From Dermanyssus gallinae (Eukaryota > Arthropoda > Arachnida > Mesostigmata > Dermanyssidae): a DNA stretch of 64,000 nt. The position numbers and the translations under genes were made by a program. Where the stretch lies: positions 935,501 to 999,500 of the forward strand of contig QVRM01001369.1 of the NCBI GenBank assembly GCA_003439945.1, written 5' to 3'. Below are positions 48,080 to 59,433 of this stretch, in pieces. The number at the start of each line of letters is the position of its first letter. Within the stretch, counting starts at the first letter, position 1. The notes beneath the pieces are model-generated. The model saw only the letters and a list, made by a program, of their open reading frames with translations, had not been told where the DNA came from and searched no databases.

Positions 48080-50210
48080 CTGCATAATTGCTCAGTCAAT
48101 TCAGCTGTTTTGGTGTCCTGTATGGTTAGTGCATTCCTGAACAGAAGTTCCGCACAATTTACCTGGACACCTCGCCGCGCACCGACGTTTCGCGCTCAGC
48201 TCTCGATTAGTATTTTTTTTTGCTAATGATTGGGTTTATTCTGCTTTGTATAAGTTTGTCTATCACATATTCATTTGTTTGGTTTGGTTCTTTTTATGTA
48301 CGTATGCGTGTCTTGGTGGTACTTATTGTTGTGGAGATGCTTCCGCATGTGCTAGGGGAATGAGGGCTCGTTTCCTTTGTGTGTCTCGGTGACCAACCGG
48401 ACCTCGGGGGCCTCGCTTTCGTAGACAACAATGGTCGACCCACCCGCTTCACTGACCATGCCACCGCCAGCAGAAGCTGTACCGCCCTTGCCGCCTAGCG
48501 AATGATAATAGAGTGTCTTGGAAACAACTCGAATGAATATGCACTACGAGTAACCGGGGCAGAAGTACACGTAGCAGAATCACTAATATCAGTTATCAGT
48601 GGCTGGAGACTACTGCTTTTCTTCTGTCTTTCTAACACTCTCGTCATGGGTCTCAATCTCGATGGCACGGATGGTGCCTGCCAAGCGCATACGAAACGAG
48701 CCAATTGTGCTCACTGCATACAATTACCGCTCAATTGATCATTTGGTTTTGTTCACGTTGAGCACAAGCGTAGAGCGACGACCGCCTCGAGCTCCATCAA
48801 TAAACGCCCTCAGTCTAATGTCGTCGACACGCCACCACCGTTGTTCTCATTTCACTGTGTTTCTTACCTACCTATAAATAATAATACTAATAATAATAAA
48901 TATTATGATTAGTATTATTAATGTTGTCTGTTTTCTCGTTGTCTCAAAGGCAGATAAAATGTTGCTTAGAAGGTGTAGAAGGTTTCGTAGACGTTCAAGT
49001 GGCGAGAAACGAAACAACAGCAGCAACGCAGTAGCGGCGCGCCACATGTCTCTTATCGCACTTTGCCTGTATTCTTATAGTAAACTTTTTTCTAAAATCT
49101 CGTCCCTGTTTTCAGTTAGTTGCGCTTCCATTTCTAGTAATATTATCGATTTTTATAACAGTGGCAACCGCTGATATTACAGCGATTTAATGAGATAGCT
49201 CCGAATCTTGTTGATTGCTTAATCGTACGGAGCCTTCAGATAACTGGAGTCGTTCATGCCAAAGGCTGGACGCATGGCGTCATGGGACGTATGTAGATAA
49301 TATGTCAGTGTGAAATGGTGAAAACTCTTTTAGTGGTATTGCGATTCAAGTAAGTCGAAAGAGATTTAGGCTTCATGTTCTTCTTACACGTTGTCCACTA
49401 TAACTATCTACGTTTATGCTTGCACCAAATTATAAATTTAGAAGCAATTCCATCTGCTATTCCCACGAATATAAAAAAAAACAAGTATAGGACCCCTGTA
49501 TAGTACTTGTGACAGCGTTCGAATGTGCACAATGCGTTCGAATACGTAACAGAATGTCGATAACATGTGGCGTTGTACCGCCTTTGTTTCTTAAGCATTT
49601 TAAACATCGTTTTTCACAAACGTAAAGCGATTCAAAAAATAATTAATGTTTACTTACAACTGCAAATTCAAACACTTGATGTACTTCTCAATGATTGCTA
49701 TTTGTAAGGTTGAATGTATAGTAGTATATCATTTTTAGCGAAACAGCTCAACGTAGCATCCAGACATTAAACTGCATTTATAATTAATAAGCATTTATAC
49801 GATAAGGACGGTATGCTGTGACTTAGAACTGTCAGATAATTGTCTTTTGCCCCCTCCCCCCCCGGATAATGGCTAACTTAACCGATTAGTGCAGGTTGAA
49901 TCCAGTAGTGCACGGTCCCTATGACAGCGGTTCTTCTTGTCGCCAATGCCCTTCCCACCGAACCTATTTCTCCTGTCCTCGTTTGGTTTGCGAACAAAGA
50001 AATTGAGGGAGAGAGAGGAGGATAGAAAGAGTGAGGGAGAGACAAAACAGTGTGGTACTTCTGTGTCGCAGTGCCCTACTTCCGTTGCATATTCGATAAA
50101 ATATACAAAAACAATTTGTTTATTATCACACGTGTTGTGTAGAAATACTACAGTTAAAATATGTGCGTATGTTTACATACACACAATTAGTCATATAAAC
50201 AAATAGATAT
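48080..50210. other. No gene recognised
   Basis: 48.4-48.9 kb is GC-richer with frames of 70-90 codons on both strands, none recognised. The remainder is AT-rich. A GAGA-rich stretch lies near 50000-50045. Confidence 0.45.
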
Positions 50211-50216
50211 GTAAAA

Positions 50217-51107
50217 CTATGAAGTTATGACGTGGGCCTGGTTCTCTAGACTGGCTAGCGAGGGGACTAGGCTACAGGAGGTAGCATGGTATCTACCGCA
50301 TGCTAGTTTGCAACGAAGGCACACGCATGAGTCGGAGGGATCATGGAACCCGGGGGTCGCGCACAGCATATGGTGAAAACCGTGCACGGCGAACCTAGTC
50401 ACCACATGGCGGTTAGACCGACTCGGCCCTTTCCATGCCTGGTTTTGCATTGCTCCGGTGCTGAAGAAGTTGACATCGATTTCGGCAAACTTGCACTTCC
50501 ACATTTTGAGGACATTGACGTAATTGGGGGATGCCGGCAGGTCAAAGCGTCGCCTTAGCTCCTCGACGAATAAAGGGGTGTCGGTGAGGAGATATACAAG
50601 TCGGTTGCGTGCTGAGCGATGGAGGCCAAGGACTCGCTTGAGGTAAGCTGCCTTCAGGTTATTTAGGTGCTCGAGGCAAGCTTGAGTGAGATCATTCCAG
50701 ATAATTTCGATGCCGTAGGCGGCCATTGAAGCAATCTTTAAATCGAACAGCCTTAATGCCGTTGGAATGGACAACAGGTGCGGCTTTCTAATTGTGGTCA
50801 TCGCGACCAGCGCTTTTCTGCATCTTTCCTTGATATGTTGCAAGAAACAGCTGCCGTTTGGCGTTAGAAGCAGTCCCAAATAAGGGACCTTCCAGCCGGT
50901 TCCCACCTTCCTTACGTCAGTACCGGCTAAACGGAGCGCATCATTAGCAGCTAAGCGCCCACCTTTCCTAAACTTCATGGCTACTGTTTTCGTCAGGTTA
51001 ACTGTTAGTCTAAGCTCAGACGTGGCTGCGTGAAGTCTGGCTAAGGCCTGTTGAACCTGAAAGCGACTCTTCCCGTAGATGACGAGATCATCTGCGTACA
51101 ATATCAC
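50217..51107 (-). pseudogene. 5'-truncated LINE ORF2, C-terminal 296 codons open
   Basis: An uninterrupted 296-codon frame carrying the second half of a non-LTR reverse transcriptase. It starts at the catalytic ILYADDLVIYG (motif C, residues 2-12), then LRLTVNLTKTVAMKF (about residues 33-47) and VPYLGLLLTPNGSCFLQH (motif E and beyond). MAAYGIEIIWNDL and YLKRVLGLHRSARNRLVYLL follow, and a terminal knuckle around CVCLRCKLACGRYH. Motifs A and B and the endonuclease are missing, so it is a truncated insertion, not a gene. The frame is still open, suggesting a young copy. The 27.4-kb fragment is an older relative. Confidence 0.9.
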
Positions 51108-52519
51108 GTCTTCATTCGATAAAATAATAACTTAGGAAGATTTCACCGATCGAAATCGATCTTAACCTGGTCAAAAACTCAATTAGTAAATAAAATCTTT
51201 AACTCTACACGATGGAATGTAGATACGTGCGACGACTTCGGGCATCATTCGTGGGATTGTGGTAGTAACAGTCTGTCGTGCACACATATGAACAACTTCA
51301 CTTCTTGTCGATGCCATTTTGCCTTTATGACGACATCACTACGTTAAATATATGCACATATGCTCGTTAGCATAAGCGTGATACTAGTTTGGCTCCCAGA
51401 TATTCTGAAGCCGATGATTCTACGCCTTGTTCTGATGGTCTGGTGAAAAGTTTTCCGGTAATCTCTCGTTTCGCAGGAGGATCATAAAGCCCCACGACAA
51501 CTTTACACGTTCGCGTTAGCGTGTTTACGCTGTGAGCTAGAATAATTGTTAGTGAAGTAAAAGCGCTAAATACCTTATTTCACAACCGCGAAACGCGCGC
51601 CCGGGCCGACCTCTCTGTCAGACTACGAATGGTAAGCGCATTCGTTACCTTGGCCATCATTTTCGTCCCTTCAGTATCGAACTATTTACAAAGGCGCGAT
51701 TTTACGGGTTCTCACTGGCACATATAGCGAACGATTTTATGATGTTCAAACATTACACGTTGGCATTGTTCTACCTAGCCATTCGGTTGTCTCCCGCGTC
51801 TCTCTGACAACTACGAGAGAAGGACGTCCGGCCTCAAGGCGTCTTCGAGGCATCTCAATGGTTTCTTTGAAACTCTAACTGCTCGATCGGAATGGAATAA
51901 ACACGTGTAATGAACACTTGGACAGTTCTGCATGAAGAGTTTGAGTGCTTGGCCAGGACAACGGTATAGCAGCATTACTTAGCAACAAGTGCGCAGGGCT
52001 CACCTGTGCAAAAAGTGTTTGAGCTGCCCTTATTGTTCTTAAAAATAAATATAAACCAAGTGCTTGTTTATAGTAACTAATTCGCAGCCTTGCGTTAAGT
52101 GTGTTTCAACGTTTGGTACAATTAGCTGTAATTGGGCACGTATAAGGAGTACAAGGCGCCCTCTTCGGCTACGTTTCAGTAGCTGCTTGCTGTAGACTTG
52201 CTGTAGCTACACTGAAGCGGAGTTCCAGCAGGCGGAACTGATTCAGTAAGGAGGCTGATTTACCCAGAATGCAATCTTAAGTACTGTTTCCTCGATTACT
52301 AGCATTAGAGCGCAGTCGAGCAAGAACTCGGTCAGTCGCTGGCCCGGCTCATGCACCAGAGCACGACCGATCAGCAGGAAATGTGCAATCCAGACTCTAG
52401 CCCAGGCTAAGATGAAAAAATTACATATTGTATGGAATTCGTGGAAGCATTAATCTTTGTATTCAAAGCAAAGGCTGGTTGTAAATATTTTGTATTTACG
52501 ACGGTGATGCTCGACTTTA

Positions 52520-52625
52520 AAGCTTTCCGTGCTTATCACGGAAGGCAATCGAGTATTCAAGAGATCGTGGATTCCAATCGAAGGTTGGCCAAACTTTCAG
52601 TGGGTTTTTAGGGTTTTCAATTCAG
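52520..52625 (+). mobile_element. Possible degenerate tRNA-derived SINE
   Basis: GAGATCGTGGATTCCAATC near 52561-52579 resembles a tRNA B box with changes. It is followed by AAGGTTGGCC and AGTGGGTTTTTAGGGTTTTC, a layout seen in arthropod SINE bodies. No A box could be fixed and no duplication was found. Confidence 0.35.
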
Positions 52626-53624
52626 ATTAAGTGAATGGCGGAGCAAGTTATAGTTGGTCGTATCCCCCAAATAGAAAAATAAATATACTAATATTGCTAC
52701 CGTTATTTATGTGGAGAAAGCACAAATGTCCTAATAATAAAGAGAGTAAGTGTGTTACCACTATTTATTTTTGCTAACACAATGGTATGTTAAACCCATG
52801 CCTACTAGTGTTATTTCAAATTGGTTTTGTCATTTCTGTTATTCTCTCGTAAATGTTACTGCGGCACTTATAAGCAGCCGATCGAAAGGGCACAACATAC
52901 CAGAGCTGATTTATTTGATCTTAAGTTCCTTGAAGTAGAAGTAAAAGAAACCTCTCTGCAGGAACAAGGAGCTGTACAGAACGGTAACAAATAACACATA
53001 CAGTACTATCGTCATGTAGTACATTTTGTTCTAACGATACTCGGTGAGTAGGCATGTATATAGGTAGGACGTACAGGTGTGAACATAGGAATCATGAAAT
53101 TTAGCCAATGCCTAGCACAACTAATAATGGATGCTCAAGTGGCCCACCAGCTCAACGCTCACGCTCGTCATGAGCGAAAGAGACGTCATGACGCAGACAT
53201 GCGTGTTGCAAGGCAGAAAGCGACGACGTAGCGAGGCCGAAAGCAAGCGAACTCGAAGAGGCAGGCGACACTATTGCAGTCTCGTCGTCGTATCCAGTTC
53301 GCTGCTTGACGAACGACTATGATGGGTTTCGGCGCTTCTACCCGAATTGCTGCTATTGGCGGCGCTGGCTACGAACGTAGCCGCGTTCAATGGCAAATAG
53401 TGGGCCAAACGGAGCGCCATTGCCGTTGCCGCCGTCACCACCGCTTTCTCGGCCAACCGCAGTTCGATGGTTGTTGGATGGACGAAGGTCTCTGACAATT
53501 ATCCCAAGCAAGCAAGCAAGCCAGCCAACCAGCCGGCCGGCAAGCAACGAAGGCCAAAATAGAGCTTATCGATCGTTCGCTTATTTGAACCGGCGATTCT
53601 CAATGACATCGACGGCCTGAGCAC

Positions 53625-53875
53625 TGCAACAGCAACAGCAGCAGCAGCAGTGGCCGCAGACCGATGTCGCTTAGTATTATCCTAGCCTGTGCGCTTTCTC
53701 CCCTCACCCCACCATCCACCCACCGAGCCCCCCCCCCCCCCCCCCCAGGCTCTCTTTGCCTTCAGTGGTAGTTTCAACTAGTACTGCTCTCTTGCTACGA
53801 GCAGTGCTACTATGATTGCTATTACTGCCACAAGTGCGACTACAACAACAACAACTACTACTACTACTACTAAAA
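53625..53875. repeat. CAG, poly-C and AAC/ACT simple repeats
   Basis: CAG run at about 53628-53651, C run at about 53729-53748, and AAC then ACT run at about 53840-53872. Confidence 0.9.
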
Positions 53876-54040
53876 CCACAATATGTGCATCTGCTGAACA
53901 ATTCGCTTCGACCTAGACCCACTATGTATATATATATGTATATATATAATGCGACAATGTCGTAGACGGTAAATACGACGACGTCCCGTACAGAGCCAAG
54001 GCAAACCTATCATATATACATTCGACTAGATAGTCAACAA

Positions 54041-54232
54041 GTCGAGCCCGGTGACGTGGTGGTGGCTTAAGTCTGCGCCTCGCAGCCGGAAGAGACACAT
54101 AGGTGCGCGGGTTTGAGGCCCACCGTTGCACATTTCTATTTATAAGGATTCGTCTATGAAGCAATATGAAAAACAGTTCCGTGGACGTTAAATCTTGGCT
54201 GAGGGTCAGCCCGAAAACTTAACTTACTCACT
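54041..54232 (+). mobile_element. tRNA-derived SINE, copy 3, with 14-bp target duplication
   Basis: Plus strand: GTCGAGCCCGGTGACGTGG (A-box region), GCGCGGGTTTGAGGCCCACC (B-box region), CGTTGCACATTTCTATTTAT, then GGACGTTAAATCTTGGCTGA and GGGTCAGCCC. TAGATAGTCAACAA flanks it at 54027-54040 and 54233-54246. This fixes both ends and gives a 192-bp unit. Confidence 0.92.
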
Positions 54233-54246
54233 TAGATAGTCAACAA

Positions 54247-55403
54247 AACGCTCCTTTGTGGGTCACCCTGGTCAAAAATAAGCACTTCGCTTGATACGTT
54301 ATCATCGTCCAGATTCAAAACGGAAATATTGCAGTAAATAATTTAGAGTTATATTCTTAAAACATTATTTAGCTGAGCTAGAATACTTTGAATTCTGACC
54401 TAGCAAATCATGTTTTGAAATCAAATGTCTGATAACGCGTTTAAAAACTTTGCAACAACGGTCAACTCTTGGACGATTTTGATCAGTTGCAGGTCCGGCA
54501 ATGTAGCATAGATCAGTGTTCCAATAGCGCCAACAGCAAATCATCTAGAATATGGGAAGGTTATCAGGTGGTTGAGGTCAGGTTAGCCAGAACAATGCTT
54601 TGAAGGCGATTTTTGGAAGATGTCGCCGTCACCGCAGCTCAAGCTAACGCGTGGCGTAATATTCTCTTTACTGAATAGCTTTGCTAGTTGGGCGTAGCAT
54701 TAGCCACCGCTGCAACTTCGTTTGCTGTAGAAGAACTCTTCTACGCAGCATTTTGTTTAACCTTCAAGAGTGGCTCGCTTTACTCCATCAAGCAGGTACG
54801 ATTGTACAACCTTCGGCACGGACACCCTCGCGTCATTAATACAGTAATGGCAGTCTGAACAATAGTTTTAATGTCAAATCTAGGTCGATCACGGATCGAC
54901 ATAGCTTACCGCTAAAGCTATATATAGTCGAGACTGGGTTCGATCGATAAACGAATGATGTCCCAGTATATACAAAAGACTCCGCTCTTGGCTTTTCGGT
55001 TTTTCCTGGTTTGCCGAAGAGCGACCTTAATATGACAAAAACAAAGTTGAGAAAGCACACTCTTTGTTATTTCGATTTCCATTGCATGTGATCACATAAC
55101 CACCACACACAAAAGCACATAAAAATGGACCGTCCCGTGATTAATAAACAGTGGGCAAAACTCCTCACCAACATCTTACTTGCCTGAAAAACTATCACTT
55201 CCATTGGCGCATAGTTGTTTTTATTATCTAATTTAAATCGAGTAGATACAACAAAATAAATCCTTATTTGCAGGTGCTGTTTTGTCTCCAAGGAATGACT
55301 TAGCCCTACTGGCGGCTGTTCTTTAACAGTACGTATATGATTAAAATCTCGTGACAATGACGTAGTGTGCAATATTTGATTATGTAAGACTTAGTTAACT
55401 TAC
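54247..55403 (-). other. Start of NCS-type gene intron 1; nothing else recognised
   Basis: AT-rich sequence directly after the splice donor of the calcium-sensor exon (minus strand). No second exon with EF-hand residues was recognised here. Confidence 0.5.
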
Positions 55404-55467
55404 AGTAGGTGTCGTTGACGAGCTCCTTGATGACCTCCTTCTTGAGCTTGGAGTTTTTCTTGCCCAT
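55404..55467 (-). CDS. Neuronal calcium sensor (NCS-1/frequenin type), first coding exon
   Basis: ATG at 55467 opens MGKKNSKLKKEVIKELVND followed by TY and one base. It then meets a perfect donor GTAAGT (55403 downward). The N-terminus matches NCS-1/frequenin and relatives: MGK.NSKLK is the N-myristoylation signal plus basic patch, and the split codon would be completed to Phe (the TYF of NCS-1 TYFTEKE). Family proteins are about 190 residues with EF hands; they act at membranes in calcium regulation of exocytosis and phosphatidylinositol 4-kinase. Only the first 21 codons and one base are visible. Hippocalcin/neurocalcin relatives share MGK.NSKL, but continue differently. Longer in-frame starts upstream would bury the myristoylation Gly, so I chose this ATG. 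Confidence 0.85.
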
Positions 55468-56300
55468 CTTCCCTCGGCACCAGCCGCACCAGGCCTGCAC
55501 TAACTTCGCCAAGGTTACTCCCGCCGTACTCCACGAGACAACAACAACGACACGACTTCAACTCACAACAAATGTCGACGTTCGTCAATCACTATTAAAG
55601 AGTGCGTGTTGCCGCCTGTCAAAAAATCCGCCCGCCCAGGTCGATTCGAAGCACTTGTCCGTTCGCCGGTGTTCGTCGGCCACAAGTGTTGCACGGCAGA
55701 CACAAGCAGTAACTCTCTCCCACTTCTGGCTGTTCAAACTCTTAAAAATGCTTACCAGTGTCGCAGCTGGCTGCGGCACAACGCAACCAGGTCAGTTAGT
55801 ACGTTGGTGTGGTGACCGCGGCATCGTTTGGCGTGATCAGGAGCATGTAGATCGAAAACCAAGACACATCGAGTCTGGATCCTGCACACAGGTTCAGTTC
55901 CGCTTCCGACCAGCACCAGACAAGCTAGCTGGCTGGGAGTGATGTGATGTGCTTGCTGCTTGCGACAAGTTTCAAGCGCCGATCGTCGGTGCCGGGGGTG
56001 CGTGCCGTAGCCGCTACCCAGAGGGCGCTGCCGAAGCACGTGCCGCGAGACGTGGAGAGACTGGGCGAGCATTGACGACCGGCCGGCCGAGCTCAGTGGG
56101 AAAGGGACCCCACCCACCACAGGTGGATCCCATAGCCAGTCGAGACAAACTGCCGAAGGGGACACGGCAAGAAGTATCTCAAAAAGAGAAATTGCAGAAA
56201 ACAGTGCAAAGCCAGGCCTCAAACTTCGCTCACCTAAGACGGTACGCCAGATGGGGGTGGGGAGTGGATTGTAAAACAACAACACGTCCGTTTCACTGGC
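55468..56300 (-). promoter_or_regulatory. Presumed 5' UTR and CpG-rich upstream region of the NCS-type gene
   Basis: The 800 bp above the start codon are GC- and CpG-richer than the surroundings. The base context of the start is GGGAAG ATGG. Open frames of 120-177 codons occur on both strands (55409-55942, 55752-56285, 55949-56311) but look like chance frames of GC-rich DNA. One minus-strand upstream frame starting at 55588 overlaps the start codon in another frame. I found no convincing TATA box. Transcription start is unknown. Confidence 0.45.
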
Positions 56301-56898
56301 ATTTGAGATAATCGCATGTTTGAATCCTCCGCGAGTACGTCTTTGTGTGATTTCTATTACGATGCTGTAGTTTTGGCACGAGAAGACACACGATTGGGCC
56401 AGGCTTAACAGCAGATGTTATAATCGAATACAATTATCAATGACACTTTGACGCAAATTAGGCGATTACTTAAACAGTTGACGACCGCCCGTAAGAAAAA
56501 TTCTATTATCTGCTATTGAATCTTAGTGGACTTAAGGTTAATAAATACCACGCAAAAGCTTAGGCTCTATTTAATATATGGTGAACTACGTAATGCGGAA
56601 ATGTTTTATTGAGATAGTAAAGGCTAAATACTAACTAAGTTATTATTTCTGTAAACCCTTATTCTCTTCTGTATCCGAGGTCTCTTTATGAGGATTACTG
56701 AGACGAATTAACATGCACGACAATTGCTCTATTCACTATTCAGTAAAACCTATTCAGTTCAACGGTCCACAAAAGCCTGTACCTATCTTGTTTAGTGTAC
56801 TCTACATGGCGTGGTTAAAACGATTGAGTCCCTGCCATGAAAATACGCAACAATCTAAGTATAGAGATGCATACGTTCCCTGGTTTAGGTATATATGT
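56301..56898. other. No gene recognised
   Basis: AT-rich spacer upstream of the SINE copy. Confidence 0.5.
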
Positions 56899-56915
56899 AC
56901 GGGTAAGTTGTACTT

Positions 56916-57099
56916 TAAAAAAAATCCTTTCAGGGCTGACTTTCAGCCAAGATTTAATGTCCATGGGACTGCTTTTCGCATTGCTTCATAGACGGACCCC
57001 CATAAATACAAGTGTGCAACGGTGGGGCTCGAACCCGCGCAATTATGTGTATCCTCCGGTCGCGAGACGCAAACGCATGCCAACACGCCACCGGGCTCG
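56916..57099 (-). mobile_element. tRNA-derived SINE, copy 4, with 17-bp target duplication
   Basis: Minus strand: CGAGCCCGGTGGCGTGTTGG (A-box region), GCGCGGGTTCGAGCCCCACC (perfect B box), CGTTGCACACTTGTATTTAT, then GGACATTAAATCTTGGCTGA and CAGCCCTGAAAGG, ending in a T-rich tail. ACGGGTAAGTTGTACTT is present intact on both sides (56899-56915 and 57100-57116). The perfect duplication and B box suggest the youngest copy in the window. Confidence 0.93.
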
Positions 57100-57116
57100 A
57101 CGGGTAAGTTGTACTT

Positions 57117-59195
57117 AGTTTAAACGAATGTTGTTTTGTAATAGAATGACGTCATTGTTGTAATAAATTAATTTTATTTCAAGACTACATGTACCATGAC
57201 ACTCTTGGACTTAAGGTCGGTGACTTACCATTCAGGCAAACGTATGCGTTCTTTGTAAGAAGCCTAGGTAGTTTAAACTCTTCTTTTTTGCATTTGTTTT
57301 TACGCATTCAACACTGTACATTGAAGAAAGTCACTCTTGGTCTGAAGTCTGAAAGGCTGGATATAAGCCCACGTTCTATTTATTGTAGTTTTAAGGTGTG
57401 CTTGACAGCTTAATGCACTGGTAGAATTAGGATTGTGGCTTAATAGACTGGTCATGGTGGACTGTTTACTTTTTCTTATATTCACGACTCATGTCTAGGA
57501 AGAAACACGGTCCAATATGCTTTTCCGGGCGTCTGGTGCACATCGCTCTTCTAAGGGGATCATGCGCAGTTCTAAGAGACCTGTTGTCATTAGTCCGGAG
57601 TCTCTCAAGGTTTCTAACATTAAAGGAAATCACATGTATGCATCTTGCTACCCTAGCCTACTTACGAAACTACCGTGATCATTTACATAACATCATGACG
57701 AGATGTTAGCATTGGGGCTGACAAAAGATGGGGCTAACCAGCAGTGTCGTCCTGCGCGAGTGCCTTCCCCGGGAGAAATAAACATGCCGGATAGGGTAAT
57801 GAGGATACTAGTATAAATATAACTGCGGGTGTTGTAAATTATATTATAGTATGTTTGTAGTGATGTCACCGGAGAGAGGAAAAGCAGTTTAAGGCTAAGA
57901 TGCGCATGCCACGATGTGCTCCTTCTAGTGGTCGCTGGCAATAGGACAGCGGCTACACCAACAGCGGTGGCGCAGAAACCGAACAGAAGGCGAAGGCAGG
58001 GTCAAAGCGCGGGCTGCATGTAAGTCGGGTAAGTCCGACGGTGTGACACTGAGAAGCCGTCAGATGGCAGGTGAGTCGCGGTTAAAACAAACCAATTGAG
58101 TTAGTAGCACAATTTGATGTCTTCCTTTGGCCCTAAGAACGCCCGCTTTACAATCAGAAGTAGAGTCAAGAAGGTCGTTTTTCAGTCTGAGTGAAACCTT
58201 GGGTCGCGAGGAGTGTAACGTGTCATGGGAGGTCTAGCGTGCTGACTCATTCGGCGTTACTGCTTGTTACTGGCGTAGATCGTTGGTGTTGTCCGAATGT
58301 TTTTGTCGTTCCCGTGGAGATATCTGTGTCGCCGTGCCGGATGGACTCAGAAGTTGCAGGAGCCGTCAGTAGCGGTGATCAGAAGGGGTCGGCTGAGTGT
58401 GGTAGACTGTGTGTTGGAAGTTAGTGAGATGAAAGCCAATCAACCGGCAAGATGCCAGGCGACGACGGAAAGAAGAAAAAACACAGGTAAACGTCCAAAT
58501 GGCAGAGCTGATGGCAAAACTGCTGGTAGACGCATTGAGCCCTGTTAGTCAGAGAAATTGCAGAAAGCGGGTTCTCTGCAGCAGCCGGTGGTAGATGTGG
58601 CAGCACAGTTAAAAGCATTTTAAAGAAACGCATTGCTGTTGGGGGAAGAATGGCGAAGACGCTTGAAGTGCGCGCAGAAAGTCGGGGGCTGGAATGAAGC
58701 CCAGACCAAGCGGGTACTATAGACAAAAGTGTTCGGTGCGGGTAACAACGTTATTTAAATCATAGCGTCAACGTAGCAACGTATGCTGAAATTCAAGACG
58801 AGTGTAATCAGACAGGCCGTGCTAAAGCGTATCGTCCGGAACAAGGAGCAGCTGGAACAGCGGCGCAACCGCAGCCGCTCCATGTTGTTGATGCCTTCAC
58901 TTCAGTTCAGTGCATTATTTTCAAACACACGCTCCTCACAAAGCCTCCGTGTTTCTACATACATCGTCGTACTTGTCATTTCAGTTATCTCGAATGCTAT
59001 TAGTACTTATTGTAGGGGCACTTAGTGTAAACTATATGGACAAAAGTGTAATAATAATAAGTGTGTAGGGGAAACGCCGCCGCTATCATCGGCTCTATGG
59101 ATTGAGAAGGGGGGGGGGGTGAGCCTACGCGGGTACACGTTTGGGTACCACAATTGTAGGGAAATACTGAAAAATTGAATAAATAATAATGATAG
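57117..59195. other. No gene recognised
   Basis: Moderate-GC sequence at 58.1-59.0 kb has frames of 77-101 codons on both strands, none recognised. A G-run lies at 59110-59119. Confidence 0.45.
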
Positions 59196-59196
59196 T

Positions 59197-59197
59197 A

Positions 59198-59230
<33 letters not shown>
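59197..59230. repeat. (AAT)n, 5' flank of the full-length RLE LINE
   Basis: About 11 AAT units ending directly at the first base of the element. Confidence 0.95.
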
Positions 59231-59232
59231 TT

Positions 59233-59255
59233 TTCGTCCGCTACGTTCGGACGAA
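59233..59255 (+). other. 8-bp perfect hairpin at the element's 5' end
   Basis: TTCGTCCG (59233-59240) pairs perfectly with CGGACGAA (59248-59255) around the 7-nt loop CTACGTT, two bases from the AAT flank. Its position at the RNA 5' end suggests a structural role, for example in RNA processing or translation; this is inference. Confidence 0.8.
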
Positions 59256-59433
59256 GGTAGTCGCATTGAGTTTGAACTCCGCAAAATTGTTATCTAACAA
59301 AGTGCAAGCGTATTCAGTGATAAGTGCAAAGTGACTGAGGGATCACCCTGATTCTTCAGTGACTGTGAATTTCTGATTCACATTACCTGTAGTTTTTCTG
59401 TAAGCGACGCGACTAGCACTTCCAAACTTAGCC

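Larger units (their letters stand above)
51108..54026. other. No gene recognised; degenerate SINE-like and GC-rich parts
   Basis: 51.1-52.5 kb: nothing recognised. 52.52-52.63 kb: possible degenerate tRNA-derived SINE (listed). 53.13-53.75 kb is GC-rich with CAG and CAAG runs and frames on both strands, none recognised. 53.73-53.75 kb is a run of about 20 C. 53.83-53.87 kb holds AAC and ACT runs. Short TA runs lie at 53924-53950. Confidence 0.45.

Noticed and set aside
55409..56311. Frames of 120-177 codons upstream of and opposite to the calcium-sensor exon
   Set aside because: They lie in GC-rich DNA around the start of the NCS-type gene, overlap each other on both strands and resemble no family.
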